Position numbers and translations under genes: made by a program. A DNA stretch of 64,000 nt from Eutreptiella sp. 'Long Island Sound 2002' (taxonomy: Eukaryota; Euglenozoa; Euglenophyceae; Eutreptiales; Eutreptiaceae): assembly GCA_964036045.1 (NCBI GenBank), contig OZ038384.1:62717355-62781354 (forward strand), read 5' to 3'. Position 1 is the stretch's first letter. Each line of letters begins with the position of its first letter. A model generated the notes under the pieces. That model saw nothing but the letters and a program-made list of their open reading frames with translations. It made no database searches and was not told the DNA's origin. Below, piece after piece: positions 34,488-45,030 of the stretch.

Positions 34488-36849
34488 GGGCAGGCACTCG
34501 CAGGGACAGGGCGCCGGAAGAGACACCACATGGGGGCAGGAAACCACCCAAGAACCAGGAAGGGGCGGGAGCGGGGACCAAGACACGGAGGAAAAGGGCA
34601 CCACGGCAGGCGCCACGACCCACACCCAGGAAGGGCATACCAGGACGAGGGGACCAGCGCCGCCCCATCCCCACCAAACACCCCACGACACCCGGGGGCG
34701 CACCCCCCAACACACACCACCGAAGCAAGCATCGGACGCCGTGCGGATCACACCAGCACACACCCACCGGCCACCGGAAACCACACGGAGAATGGAGGGC
34801 ACACCTACACGGGGAGAACGGGCCACACCCACAGAGGAAGCCGCAGGGAACGCCGCCGCACGGCGCACCACCACGCCCTCACCGCCAGGGAACGACCCCC
34901 GCCACCACAAGGGCCACCTCACAGGCACCCGAAGAGGACGAAGGCACGGCCGCGACACCCAGGATTAGGGACCGAAACCCCCAGAGGACACGGGACCAAG
35001 GCACAGGCCCCCAGGGAGGGCAACCCCACGGACAGTCACGCGATCGACCTACCCGACCCACCAGCCCGAGCGGCACGCCCAAGCCCCCACAGCACGGACC
35101 CAGCGAGACACCCACACCTAACCGCACCCCCCAGCCACCAGCCAGCCACACTCCGGCCCGCACTCCGCACCACGACACAGGCCAGGCTGACCTCCACTGA
35201 CCCACCGCGGCACCACGCGAGACCACGGCACACCGCACCACAACGCGCCACAGTGCAACGCGCCACAGCACGACGCGACGCGACGCGGCACAGAGCGGCA
35301 CAACACGACACAACTGACCCTAACCTGAAGGACTAATCGAAGCCAGCCACCGCACACCCTGGAAGGCGCCGCGGGAGCACGCCACACACCAGCACCGCAG
35401 GCCACACACGGGGCCACAGCGCGCCTGGCAACAACGGTGGCGGACCACCCAGAAGATTAAAACCGGCAACGCAGAGCGGAAAGGACACGAACAACCCCAG
35501 CCCCCTAACCCAAAACCACAAGCAGCCGCCTGGCGCAGCCGCCCAGCCGGCAGAGCCAGGACCTAACCCGGCAAGAAGGGGCGCGGAGCCCACCGTGTAC
35601 ATAGCACACCCCACCCATGGGGCCGGAACACGGCCAAACAGAACGCAACTGGAAACAGCAACCCAGAAGACAACACTGAATGCAGGCCAGTGCGTGCACC
35701 AGCCCAGGGAAGGCTGAGGGAGGAACAGGCAAGCACCCCCCCCCCCCCGAAAAAAAAAAGGAGGGGGGAGGGGGAAAAGGCGCGAAAACAGCCCACAGCC
35801 GCCAAACCGCCCGCCCACACCACCAGAGGCGGTCAAACCCCCCCCAGAAGGCACCGAAGACAGGACCCCCAAAGAGGCACAGGGGGACCACCCACCCAAA
35901 ACTGGCAACACCAAGCCAGGAACAGCGGTCCACCGGGAAAAGGGACACCGAAACAAAAAATAAAAAAAAGAGAGCCACCACCCCAGCTCGAAAGAAAGGG
36001 GATCGAGGGACAGGGACCACAAGGCCCGGGACAGGAAAAGAAAAAAAAAAGCAAAAAACACACTCCGACAACCCAGCCAAGAAGGGCTGGGCACAGCCGA
36101 GACCCGGGCCCAGCACACACGCCCACACCGCACGCCGGAACCGGAAACGGCGGGGGGCAAGCAGGGCGCCCACGAAACCACACACGTCCCATAAGCAGGC
36201 CGAAACCGAAGTTCAACCACCAACACCACAAACAGCCGACACTAGAGGGACAACACCACAACCGTGCCCAAACACACCCACCCAAGACCCGAGCCAGGAC
36301 TGGCGGGGTTAACAAAACCCACACCCAACCGCAAACCGGACCCAAACACAAACGCCGCACAACAGTAGGAAACCCAGTGCCCACAGCCCGGGCACTGAGG
36401 CAGCCCGTGCCATGCAGGTGACCCGGCCAAACGAGATCCGGAGACCGGGGGTAAGGCTGCATCCTAAGTCCTGCGCTGCTTTGGGACTCGAGGCGGAGCG
36501 TGCGACACCCAAGCGCCTCGGAACCCTAGTACCAAGAACGTGCATGCATGCCTTGGGAACGGGATACGCCAGGAAGTCCGGTGAACCTCTAGGGTTCCGC
36601 CCAAAGGAGGGGACGTGCGCAAGCACGGGGGCACACCCTCCCGGCGAGACAAGCACGTCACGCTGGCGGCGATCAGCCCTCCCGGTGTTGCCCGGGGCCG
36701 CTTTGTTGGGGGCCAACAGTCAGGTCTAGCGGGATGTAAGCTGCCTCCCCTCTTCACGCGCGGAGCCTCTTCCTGTTCGGCACAGGGGCGACGCCAGGGG
36801 GAACCATGGGGCGCCTCTCCACAACCGAGTGCACCTACCTACCTACCTA
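34488..36849 (+). other. 3' non-coding region and repeat tail of LINE-2
   Basis: C/A- then A-rich DNA with homopolymer runs (35736-35760, 35955-35970, 36040-36050), no convincing gene, and one stray GCCAGGACTGGCGGGG motif near 36296. The last 430 bp are GC-balanced and end in ACCT repeats at 36831-36849, directly against the target duplication. Such short-repeat tails are common at non-LTR 3' ends. Confidence 0.6.
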
Positions 36850-39413
36850 CGGTTTATTTGGCCTCGGTTGGCCAGCGAGCCATTCTTGGTTTGCCTCTTT
36901 TTGCCCGGTATGGACTTGTTGTCCTACCGGATCCGGGATGCTTTGCTTTGGTGGAGGACCTTTTTCAAGGCGGTCCATGGGATGAATTTGATTATAAATG
37001 TCCTCCTCCAGAGGCACGGACATCTTTGAACATGGCGGGCAGCCGCTAGCTTGAGCAGGATGTCAATGGGGTGGAGCATGACATGCAGTTGTGCTACCCA
37101 ATGCAAGGCTCGGCTACAATGTCTTGCGTGGAGGGCAAGAACTTGAACGCCACTGAGGTGCAGCAAGAGGTTGTGACCATTGACATTTCGGATAGTTTGT
37201 TGCAACTACAGGAGTTGCAGCAATCCTCTTCTTTGCATGACGCACTTTTGGGAGTTGCTTGTCATGAATTGGCAAGTTGTGAAGGTGCCGAGATGAATTT
37301 TTTTGAGCAAGGACACAATACTCCTCCCGAGGTTCGCCCAAGCGTTGTGGAGTGTTCAATACCACAAGTTATGGGTTTGATAGGAATAATGTTGGTCGGG
37401 TTACTGACGGCATTGAATAGCACTGTTGTTCTCCCAGTGAAGAACTCACGTGGAGGTGCCTCTTCCCGATGACTTTCTCTTAAGGTCATTGGACATGTGG
37501 ATGGTCCTTTGCTCTCCCCCATTTGCTTATTTGCCATGTCTGGAATGTCAGCCATTGTGTTGCATGCGCGTTTTCATAAGTTGCGCCCTGGTGACTGGCC
37601 TAAATTACCGGAACAGGATACGCCTCCTTTAAAGGTGCCACATAGTTGTAGGGCGACTCAAGGGACGAGCATTGAGTCCCTAATAGACCGGATATTGACG
37701 GTTCCAGAAATATTGCCTCCCGATAAAAGTCCCAAAGATCGTGAGATCCCAGAGACTGTAATAGAGAGATGGGTTCAGCAAGTTGCTGATCCCAACCTGG
37801 ACTGTGCTGAATTGGACTCACAATGTGAGTCGAGCCCCTTATCCGATGAGGGCTCAGTCGGCTCTGACGTGCCAGCCGACGAGTTTATGGGTCGGTATGG
37901 CTTTCTTAGGGATGAGGAAGGTTTGGAGACAGTGGAAACCCTGCAGGTGCTTGCTAAGCAAGTTGAAATATCGTCATCCATTTCGAGTTCTAATTTATTA
38001 GGACAAGGTTTTGATTCCCAGGATTCCGGGAGATGCATGGAGTTGCGCCCAAGGGAGAATCCAAAAAATCGCAAGGAAAGGCGTCAACCTTATTGGCATA
38101 AGGTGACAGCCCTCACGGGAACGTCCAGGCCGCCAACAAAGAGGACGTCCATACACCCACAAGTGTATAAGGAAGGCCTATTCTCTTTGGATCCGCAGTG
38201 GTTTCACCGGATTTTGGATTGGGCTGGAGATGAATTTCAACCCCAGCGCTACCCATTTGCAGATCCGCGCTCGACTACTAAGGTCTAGCGCCCCAGAAAG
38301 CGCGCCAGGGTATGGGTCAACACTCCTAACGGTGGAGCCGCAGTCATGCAAGGTTTGAACAAGCCTTGGCATGATGACACCATATTTGTTATGTGCCCGC
38401 ATAAATTTCTGCAACAAGTTGCACAGAAAGCGATATGGGAAGGAAGCCGAGGGATTATGATTGTTCCCCGCAATAAAAACAAAGAATGGCTTTGGGGGCT
38501 CAGTGAAGTGACGGTTGATTGGTGGAATGTGCAGCATGATGCATTGTGTTTCCGTGATGAGGGAGGTACGCCTCGTTCTCATGGGAAGTTGGGTGCACGA
38601 GATATCATTTTTGATGCCTTGGGGGGTGATCAAGAAGGGCTGGGACAAACTGATTTCAGGAAATCACATGTTGATCCCCCTCCTCAAGATCATCGGAACC
38701 GGCCGGGACGTCGCTCGACAGCTTGATCCAAAATGTTTTGGGAAGCCTCAGCGAAAACCAAATCTCATGCGGCCCCATGTGTCACCTCCCCTCGCAGACC
38801 CGTAGGGATGAGTCGAAAAGCGTGAAAGGTCCAGCGTGTTTCAGCTGCGGCTAGAGGGCTTATACCCTTGCTACCCGATTCCATTCTAAATTCCATTCTC
38901 CCTCACTCAGCAGTCTTGTCTCAAGAACATGATTCCATTCTCCATTCCATTCTCCCTTGCTCAACAGTCATGTCTCAAGAAAATGATTCCATGACCGAGT
39001 TAAGAGCTCAGAAACAAGAGCCATCTGTGGATCGACTGGTTGAAAGGGTATGCATTGAACAAAATTGTGGTAATCCTCTCGCTTCCTCTGATCTTCCTGA
39101 AGTGTGTGAGCCTCAAATTTCAAAGGTCTCGTTTGTGCATCCGAGAATAAAAAAGGTCTCACTTCAAGACAGGATCTCTGATTGGAGTAAAGGCTTACAG
39201 AATGCATGTCCCAGCGAGTTGACTTCAGAGGCGTCTCAAACTCTGTCTCTCAAGGCGAATGATCGCCCTTTGCCTTTTTCAGGTATCTCAGGTGATCCCG
39301 TTACCATTTTCAAGACAAGGGATAGGTTTGTGTGTTCTGTGATTGAGGCGGATGCTGAACATCCACATTGCCAAGATTAGAGGAATTGGAGTTACAACCG
39401 GCTCAAAGATACC
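36850..39413 (+). pseudogene. Gypsy protease C-terminus and pre-RT region
   Basis: From the LINE-2 junction the frame reads VYLASVGQ then AILGLPLFARYG, the C-terminal flap and ILG region of the split retropepsin. The same frame continues through TAG 37047, TGA 37470, TAG 38286, TGA 38724, TGA 38823 and TAG 39378. Features are a hydrophobic stretch at about 37365-37430, an acidic Ser-rich part, PFADPRSTTK before 38286, and a W-rich block (38360-38520, with FVMCPHKF, IMIVPRN and WLWGL). That block resembles a conserved region before RT in some algal LTR elements (from memory, unverified). Every stop can be explained by one C-to-T or G-to-A change. Confidence 0.65.
38877..38992 (+). repeat. Short tandem duplication in the pre-RT region
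   Basis: GATTCCATTCT...TCTCAAGAA is repeated twice with a period of about 60 bp, each copy with an inner ATTCCATTCT doubling. It is in frame with the surrounding polyprotein. Confidence 0.7.
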
Positions 39414-41077
39414 GTGTTCAAGGAAGGAGGTAATCATTGGTCGGAGATTGGAAAAAACATGGACAAACGGGGTCCCAATGCATTTTGTGTCTTGGAGCCA
39501 GTTCCGGATGCTAAGCCAAAGGCTGACAAGCTCATTCGTGCAGTTGGCCTCAGGGAAGAGGCCATGCGGGAAAAAAATAAAAGAGTATCAAGAAAAGGGC
39601 TGGATTGTGCCCAGCAAATCCCATTGGCTCAGCCAGGAGTTTCTTGTGCCCCAGCCTAGCACAAATAAATGGCGACTAGTCATTGATTATCGGTACGTGA
39701 ACACGCAAGTCCGCGGCTGCAAGTTCCCTTTGCCGGTAATCGAGGACTTGTTTGTCAAACAGGCTGGAAACCAGCTCTGGACCCTCCTCGACCTCGAGGA
39801 TGTGTTCCGCCAAATGTCTGTAAGTGAGTGCAGTAGGCAGTACACTGCCTTCTGTACTCCTTTCGGGGTATTTGAGTGGAGGGTCCTACCCATGGGGAGG
39901 ACCCCAAGCATTCCAGAGAATGGTGAGTGATTGTTTTAAGTCGCTACAGCCGCACACACACATTTACATCGATGATTTACTCAGGGAGACACGACCCAAG
40001 CTTTGTGGTCAGGGCAAAATACTTGATTGAAAGGCATACCTCGAATACCACTTTCAAAATGTGGTTCAATTATTTGAGAAGTTAGAGGAATGCCATGGCA
40101 AAGTCCGCTTTGAGAAATGTCATCTTTTTATGGAGAGAATCAAGTATTGTGGGCATGTTTTGCATGGGGGAATGCGTAGTCCCGCCCTTTCCAAGGTGGA
40201 TGCGGTACGCAATTGGCCCAAGCCTAAGACCCCAAAGCAGATGAAGGGATTCTTGGGGGTTGTAAATTGGTATTCAATTTACATTAGAAATTTTTCCAAT
40301 ATTGCAGCCCCGTTGATGACGTCGCTGCAAGGTAAGTATGAGCCTGTCCCCGGGGTAGATGGTCGTAAGGGACATTGTAGGGTACCAAGAAAGCGTAATT
40401 GTATTCAGTGGACGCCTGAGATGATGTCTGCTTTTATTGAGTTGAAGGAAGCACTCACTGCTGAGTGTGAGTTGTACATACCATCACCCGACGGTGAATA
40501 TCGCATCCATGTGGATGCATGCGACCATGGAGTCGATGCTGTCCTGGAACAACAAAACCCTGAAGGGGAGTGGAAGCCTTGCGCTTTTTTTAGCCGCAGG
40601 CTTGAAGGCAAGGATGCAAAGGGACAAAGAGGTTGGAGCACCCGCGAGCAAGAGACTTATGCATTAGTCTCTTGCTTGCTAAAAGTTAAAAGTTGCATCG
40701 GGGGACGAAGAGTCACCTTGTACACCGACAAGGTGACTGTGGACAGTTGATACAAAGAAGAGTTTTGTACCCTCCCGGGGCCTTTGGGAAGGCGTGGCTG
40801 GTGGCATGAATTTTTGAGCCGGTACCACATTGCAGTGGTGTACAAACCCCGCAAGGACAACACCGTCGCCGATGGGTTGTCCCGTTGGGCATATCCGGCC
40901 GGATTGGCAGATGACACCGATTTTCTCGGCAGTGATGCTGATCAAAAGGGGGTCATGAAGCAAGAACGTGAACTCAAGGAAAGGGAAGAAAAATTTCGGA
41001 CCAGCGGGCTAGAGACACACAAGTCCAGTTGGATTCAGGACTTTTCAATGCCATCACTGCCGCTGGGGCTGTCTTAA
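39414..41077 (+). pseudogene. pol: Gypsy reverse transcriptase-RNase H
   Basis: RT starts in the frame of the pre-RT region and shifts near 39573 at an A7 run. Visible motifs are IKEYQEKGWI, the fingers WRLVIDYR, motif A TLLDLEDVF (Asp near 39790), YTAFCTPFGVFEWRVLPMG, then a frameshift near 39895-39905 (QAFQRMVS in the new frame), and catalytic YIDD near 39970. After TGA 40028-40030 come the thumb and connection (FEKCHLF, GFLGVVNWY). RNase H has IHVDACDHGV, TREQETYALV and LYTDK, with TGA 40748-40750 where Trp is expected, then GRRGWWHEF and DNTVADGLSRWAYPAG. The enzyme would convert element RNA to cDNA; this copy has two stops and two shifts. Confidence 0.9.
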
Positions 41078-41242
41078 CTCTCCAATGGCTTGGATATGCC
41101 ATGGTGCAGGCTCTACGTGCTCATCAGGCTTGGGTACAACCTTCCCAGTCCATTCTTCAGTGTTTCCATGACACTTCTGAGGGCATTCAGGACAGACAGG
41201 ACAAGGAGATAAATGACCTTGCTGCATCTATTGCTTCTGTAA
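41029..41242 (+). pseudogene. Linker between RNase H and integrase, interrupted
   Basis: In another frame from the RT-RNase H end, about 70 codons of coding-like sequence continue (LNAITAAGAVLTLQWLGYAM on) up to the inverted-repeat boundary at 41243. This would be the polyprotein spacer before integrase, which resumes at 59691. Confidence 0.5.
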
Positions 41243-41280
41243 CACCTATGATTTTAGCAGCTGTTTTTTCCCAAAATTCA
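41243..41280 (+). repeat. Terminal inverted repeat, left
   Basis: Thirty-eight bases starting CACCTATGATTTTAGCAGC. A second, imperfect block (AGAAAATCGCCAAAAAG, about 41452-41470) matches the right end after a 170-bp interruption, so the ancestral inverted repeat may have been about 70 bp. Confidence 0.85.
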
Positions 41281-41478
41281 ACGTCATGCATTTTCAGATC
41301 GGCGATATCATACTGTACACAGTAGTACTGTTGTTTTTGTGTTTTCTCAAAATTTTAACAAAAATATGCTGTCGCTGGAGCTGGAGCCGCACATCAACTG
41401 TCAACAACTGCCGCGTACGCGAGTTTCAGATTCCCGACCGCCGTGCGCAATAGAAAATCGCCAAAAAGTCCACTTTTT
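41281..41478. other. Subterminal DNA of the 18.4-kb segment
   Basis: No gene. It holds the 170-bp interruption of the left inverted repeat, with a CTGGAGCTGGAG doubling and a CG-rich patch near 41410-41450. Confidence 0.4.
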
Positions 41479-41774
41479 TTCGCAGTTGGAAGCAAAGTAA
41501 AGGCATGAGCGTGTCCCCGAGATCAATATCTTGCTGCTTACCTAAAAAAATCCAGATTGGCAGGCACAGATTTTGAGAAATTCACACTTTTCTAGCCAAA
41601 AACCACTCTGTTTCATGGTTTTAGGGTCTATGGAGGCCATGTAGAGGGCCTTACAGGGATGGAAGAGGTGGTATAGAGGTGCTATATGAACAAATTGTCA
41701 TCACCATTGGTAGAAGCCTACATGACAAGCGATGTTTTGCCTTTATTCTAGGCTATTCATCCCTTTCTCATGCA

Positions 41775-43020
41775 CCATGGGGCCGAATATCCATATGGTT
41801 CATGGGTAGGGTTTTGATCACCTATCACCGTCCACACACATGTTTGGGGCTTGGGTTGGTATTGTATGCATTTGAATGATAACAACTACATAAAATATGA
41901 TACTATGTGCATAAGAATGGGATGAACAATGAACATTTGAGGTGTTTTTGGCCCTATTTTGCACCGTTTGTGGTCCATTTCCATATGGTTCATAGGTAGG
42001 CTTTTGCGTGCCTATCACCGTACACACACATGTTTGGGGCTTAGGTTGTTATTGTAAGCATTTGTATGATAGGTGCTACATATAATATGATAGTATGTGC
42101 ATAAGAATGGGATGAACGATGAACATTTGAGGTGTTTTTGGCCCTATTTTGCACCGTTTGTGGTCCAATATCCATATGGTTCATAGGTAGGGTTTTGATC
42201 ACCTATCACCGTCCACACACATGTTTGGGGCTTGGGTTGGTATTGTATGCATTTGAATGATAATAACTACATAAAATATGATAGTATGTGCATAAGAATG
42301 GGATGAACGATGAACATTTGAGGTGTTTTTGGCCCTATTTTGCACCGTTTTGTAGTCCATTTCCATATGGTTCATAGGTGGGTTTTTGCGTGCCTATCAC
42401 CGTACACACACATGTTTGGGGCTTAGGTTGTTATTGTAAGCATTTGTATGATAGGTGCTACATATAATATGATAGTATGTGCATAAGAATGGGATGAACG
42501 ATGAAGATTTGAGGTGTTTTTGGCCCTATTTTGCACCGTTTGTGGTCCAATATCCATATGGTTCATAGGTAGGGTTTTGATCACCTATCACCGTCCACAC
42601 ACATGTTTGGGGCTTGGGTTGGTATTGTATGCATTTGAATGATAAGAACTACATAAACTATGATACTACGGGCATAAGAATGGGATGAACGATGTAGATT
42701 TGAGGTGTTTTTGGCCCGTTTTTGCACCTTTTGCGCTCCATATCCATATGGTTCATAGGTAGGGTTTTGATCACCTATCACCGTCCACACACATGTTTGG
42801 GGCATAGGATGGTATTGTAAGCATTTGAATGCTGGGTAAGAAATAAAATATGATACTACGGGCACAAGCATGGGATGAACAATGTAGTTTTGAGGTGTTT
42901 TTGGCCCGTTTTTGCACCATTTGTGCTCCATATCCATATGGTTCATAGGTAGGGTTTTGATCACCTATCACCGTCCACACACATGTTTGGGGCATAAGAT
43001 GGTATCATAAGTATTTGAAT
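41775..43020. repeat. Satellite family 1, about 190-bp units (copy 1)
   Basis: TCCATATGGTTCA recurs at about 41789, 41981, 42171, 42362, 42551, 42740 and 42931, steps of 189-192 bp. Each unit also has CACCTATCACCGT, ACACACATGTTTGGGGC and TTTGAGGTGTTTTTGGCCC. Two subtypes partly alternate (TAGGGTTTTGATCACC and TAGGCTTTTGCGTGCC). A lone unit lies at 58960-59125. Translations of this array are not genes. Confidence 0.95.
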
Positions 43021-43059
43021 GCTAGGTAATTATTACAAAAAATGTGTTCATGCACGGGT

Positions 43060-43132
43060 TTTCTCTGGGAAAACCGTGTACGTGCACGGTTTTTTGGCCC
43101 TCCCTCCCTCCCTCCCTCCCTCTCTCTCTCTT

Positions 43133-43194
<62 letters not shown>

Positions 43195-43307
43195 CGGATG
43201 TGCACAATACTTAAGGAATGTACCTCCCAAGTTCTGCCCCAAAAAAATTCCCTTATGTCGAAAACCGTGTACGTACACGGTTTTCTCAGAAAAAACCCGT
43301 GTAAGTA
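43060..43307. repeat. Palindrome cluster and CT microsatellite (copy 1)
   Basis: Perfect or near-perfect palindromes of ACCGTGTACGTACACGGT type occur at about 43072-43092 and 43263-43282, with a degenerate one at 43297-43307. More lie beyond the insertion (about 44516-44538 and 44561). A CCCT/CT tract fills about 43095-43191. Such palindromes can extrude as cruciforms. The apparent Arg/Glu and Ser/Leu ORFs are translations of the CT tract. Confidence 0.9.
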
Positions 43308-43538
43308 CCACCCCCCCCCCCCTAATTGACCCCCCCCCGGAAGGCCCAAACCCCCAGGGGGGTCAATTATGGGGGGGGGTCAATTAGGGGGGGGGTCAAA
43401 TCCTCACCCCGACCGCTGACCCTACATGGGGCCCCAATGGGCGAGCCACGTACAATAGTGCAAAACACTGGTTTGAATCAATTGCGGTACAAATAGTAAG
43501 GTGAAGTCCACAAGCAACATAAGGATTGGATGCAGGTC

Positions 43539-43907
43539 CTAGCAGAAAGGACATTTGCCAGTGGAAGTGCGAGACATGCAACCGGGATGGAGCCACACTT
43601 TGCAATTACTACATTGCTCAGCGGAGCGACGCAACAAGCGGTCACATTTCAAACAAATGAGAGGTCGTGGCTCCGCCTCTGGCTCAGGCTCTGGCTCTTG
43701 ATCGGGTTCCATTTCATCTGGTGTCTCCTCATTCCCTTCCTCTTCATCACCATCTTCACCTTCGTCACCTTCGTTATCATCTTCCCTAACATTCATGTTT
43801 TGAAGCACTTGAAGTGCTGCATTCTCTGCGGCAACAACCTCCACAGCGGGAGGAACAACAGGAGGGGTCATAGGGTCAGGAGCAGCACCTTGTAAATTCG
43901 TTTCCAC
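43539..43907 (-). CDS. Acidic protein with C-terminal C4HC3 zinc finger
   Basis: A 122-codon frame from ATG 43907, overlapping the upstream frame by about 40 nt in -1 register. A Pro/Ala/Val-rich start is followed by a strongly acidic run (Glu/Asp, about residues 40-77). The Cys/His cluster is CX2C, ten residues, CX2C, X4, H, X2, C, eight residues, CX2C. This is the C4HC3 order of PHD or RING-variant fingers with short loops. It is probably the C-terminus of the same transposase after loss of the catalytic core. Confidence 0.55.
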   Translation of the reverse strand: METNLQGAAPDPMTPPVVPPAVEVVAAENAALQVLQNMNVREDDNEGDEGEDGDEEEGNEETPDEMEPDQEPEPEPEAEPRPLICLKCDRLLRRSAEQCSNCKVWLHPGCMSRTSTGKCPFC

Positions 43908-44407
43908 CTTTTGAAGAAAAGGTTACGTTGTTCTGGTCTGACAGTCAAAAAGTCCTTTTGCACTTCTTTTGGCTGTGAACCAACCCACTCTTCCAAAAGA
44001 GAACGGCCAACGGCACCATTTGCTTCTCGGATTGCAATAAAGAAGTCATACATAGCAGATCCCAAGGCGGCATATTTTCGAAAATCCTTCTTGCGCTTCA
44101 TTTTGCCAAAGCCTTGATGAACCATGGCCCGGATGGACTTTTCTTGCCTCTTCATTCTTTTCAAAGTAGACTCTGATACTTCTGGGTACTTGGCCAAGGT
44201 CTCCTTCATGGTGTGCTTGTTGAGGTAGTTCAAAATCTCAGCCCGTTTGTAGTTATCTAAATCTCTACGTCCTTTAGGCCCCACATCCTCCACTAACTCT
44301 TCACCTTTGCTGGGTTGAGGAATAGATCCCGAAATAATGGCAGCACCCACATTGGGATTTTCAGGTAGCACAGCCCGTGGGCCAAAGGCGAGAATGCCCT
44401 GTCTCAT
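43868..44407 (-). CDS. Pogo-like transposase N-terminal DNA-binding protein, 179 aa
   Basis: Begins ATG at 44407. Residues about 52-90 (YKRAEILNYL to STLKRMKR) look like a Psq-type helix-turn-helix. Residues about 105-170 (FRKYAALGSAMYDFFIAI, SLLEEWV, FFKRWKRIYK) resemble the CENP-B-type second helix-turn-helix. In pogo-type transposases these two modules bind the inverted repeats. The frame ends soon after the second module. The -1 frame then continues in coding-like sequence (LQKVETNLQGAAPD), so a -1 shift, by mutation or recoding, may join it to the downstream frame. Confidence 0.55.
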   Translation of the reverse strand: MRQGILAFGPRAVLPENPNVGAAIISGSIPQPSKGEELVEDVGPKGRRDLDNYKRAEILNYLNKHTMKETLAKYPEVSESTLKRMKRQEKSIRAMVHQGFGKMKRKKDFRKYAALGSAMYDFFIAIREANGAVGRSLLEEWVGSQPKEVQKDFLTVRPEQRNLFFKRWKRIYKVLLLTL

Positions 44408-44689
44408 AGCAAAACCCTATGTGACACAGGGGAGTTGGGAAATCCCAAGGGGGTCAATTAGGGGGGGGGGTCAATTAGGGGGGGGGGGGGTGGTACACGG
44501 TTTTTTGGGTCCAGAAAACCGGTGCACGTACACGGTTTTTTTCTATAAAAATTTCCCTCCCTACACGGTTTTAAATGAAATATGATACTATGTGCACAGG
44601 AGTGGGTTGAACAATGTAGATTTGAGGTGTTTTCGGCCCATTTTTGCACCTTTTGTGGTCCATATCCACGGTGGACAAGTATTGCAAAT

Positions 44690-45030
44690 TTCTTGTCATA
44701 CCTGACGTTGTTCCACACCACATATAATCATATACAAAGATTGTCTCACTGCCTTCATGCCATTGTTGCGTGCTTTGTGTGCCAAGAAGAGGTATTTCCT
44801 GTGTATTACGCCTTCCGAGGTAGGGTGAGCGAAGGGTGAAAAGACGGTGATCGAACATGACATTGCTCCACACCACATATTCTAATATACAAAGATTGTC
44901 TCACTGCCTTCATGCCCTTGTTGCGTGCTTTTTGTGCCAAGAGGAGGCTTGTCCTGTGTATTACGCCTTCCTAGGTAGGGTGAGCAAAGGGTGAAAAGAC
45001 AGTGAACTAAGGGTGAACGAATGGTCAAAA
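44690..45030. repeat. Two-copy tandem repeat, period about 170 bp (copy 1)
   Basis: TCCACACCACATAT...TACGCCTTCC occurs at about 44710 and again at about 44869. The duplicate pair is at about 51437-51777 in copy 2. No gene. Confidence 0.8.

Larger units (their letters stand above)
13869..36849 (+). mobile_element. LINE-2: about 23-kb non-LTR retrotransposon, RNase H type
   Basis: Bounded by a 13-bp target duplication and ending in GCACCTACCTACCTACCTAC at 36830-36849. Inside, all convincing frames run plus: three ORFs (21163-25068), then an EEP endonuclease, RT and RNase H (25069-30416), then ORFs to about 31.7 kb and an RS-rich ORF (32973-34487). From 14.2 to 36.4 kb the plus strand is strongly C/A-rich, which argues for one transcription unit or one mutational history. 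The size is several times that of usual LINEs, so it may be composite. In-frame stops and frameshifts show the copy is inactive. Confidence 0.7.
43308..44493 (-). mobile_element. 1,186-bp TIR transposon with TA duplication, pogo-like
   Basis: Absent from the otherwise identical copy 2, which gives exact ends: TA at 43306-43307 and 44494-44495, and element termini CCACCCCC... and ...GGGGGTGG. GTAC could equally be read as a 4-bp duplication. The termini carry repeated TCAATTAGGGGG motifs, inverted between ends. Two minus-strand frames encode a DNA-binding N-terminus and a zinc-finger C-terminus, with no catalytic DDE domain between them, so this looks like an internally deleted, non-autonomous copy. 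A TA target and CENP-B-like domain point to the Tc1/mariner-pogo group. Confidence 0.8.

Noticed and set aside
36420-36760. Independent gene before the gypsy pre-RT region
   Set aside because: This is the 3' end of LINE-2 by position against its tail; ORFs are short and overlap on both strands.
43042-43349. Arg/Glu and Ser/Leu repeat proteins at the CT tract
   Set aside because: Dinucleotide repeat translated in either direction; not genes.
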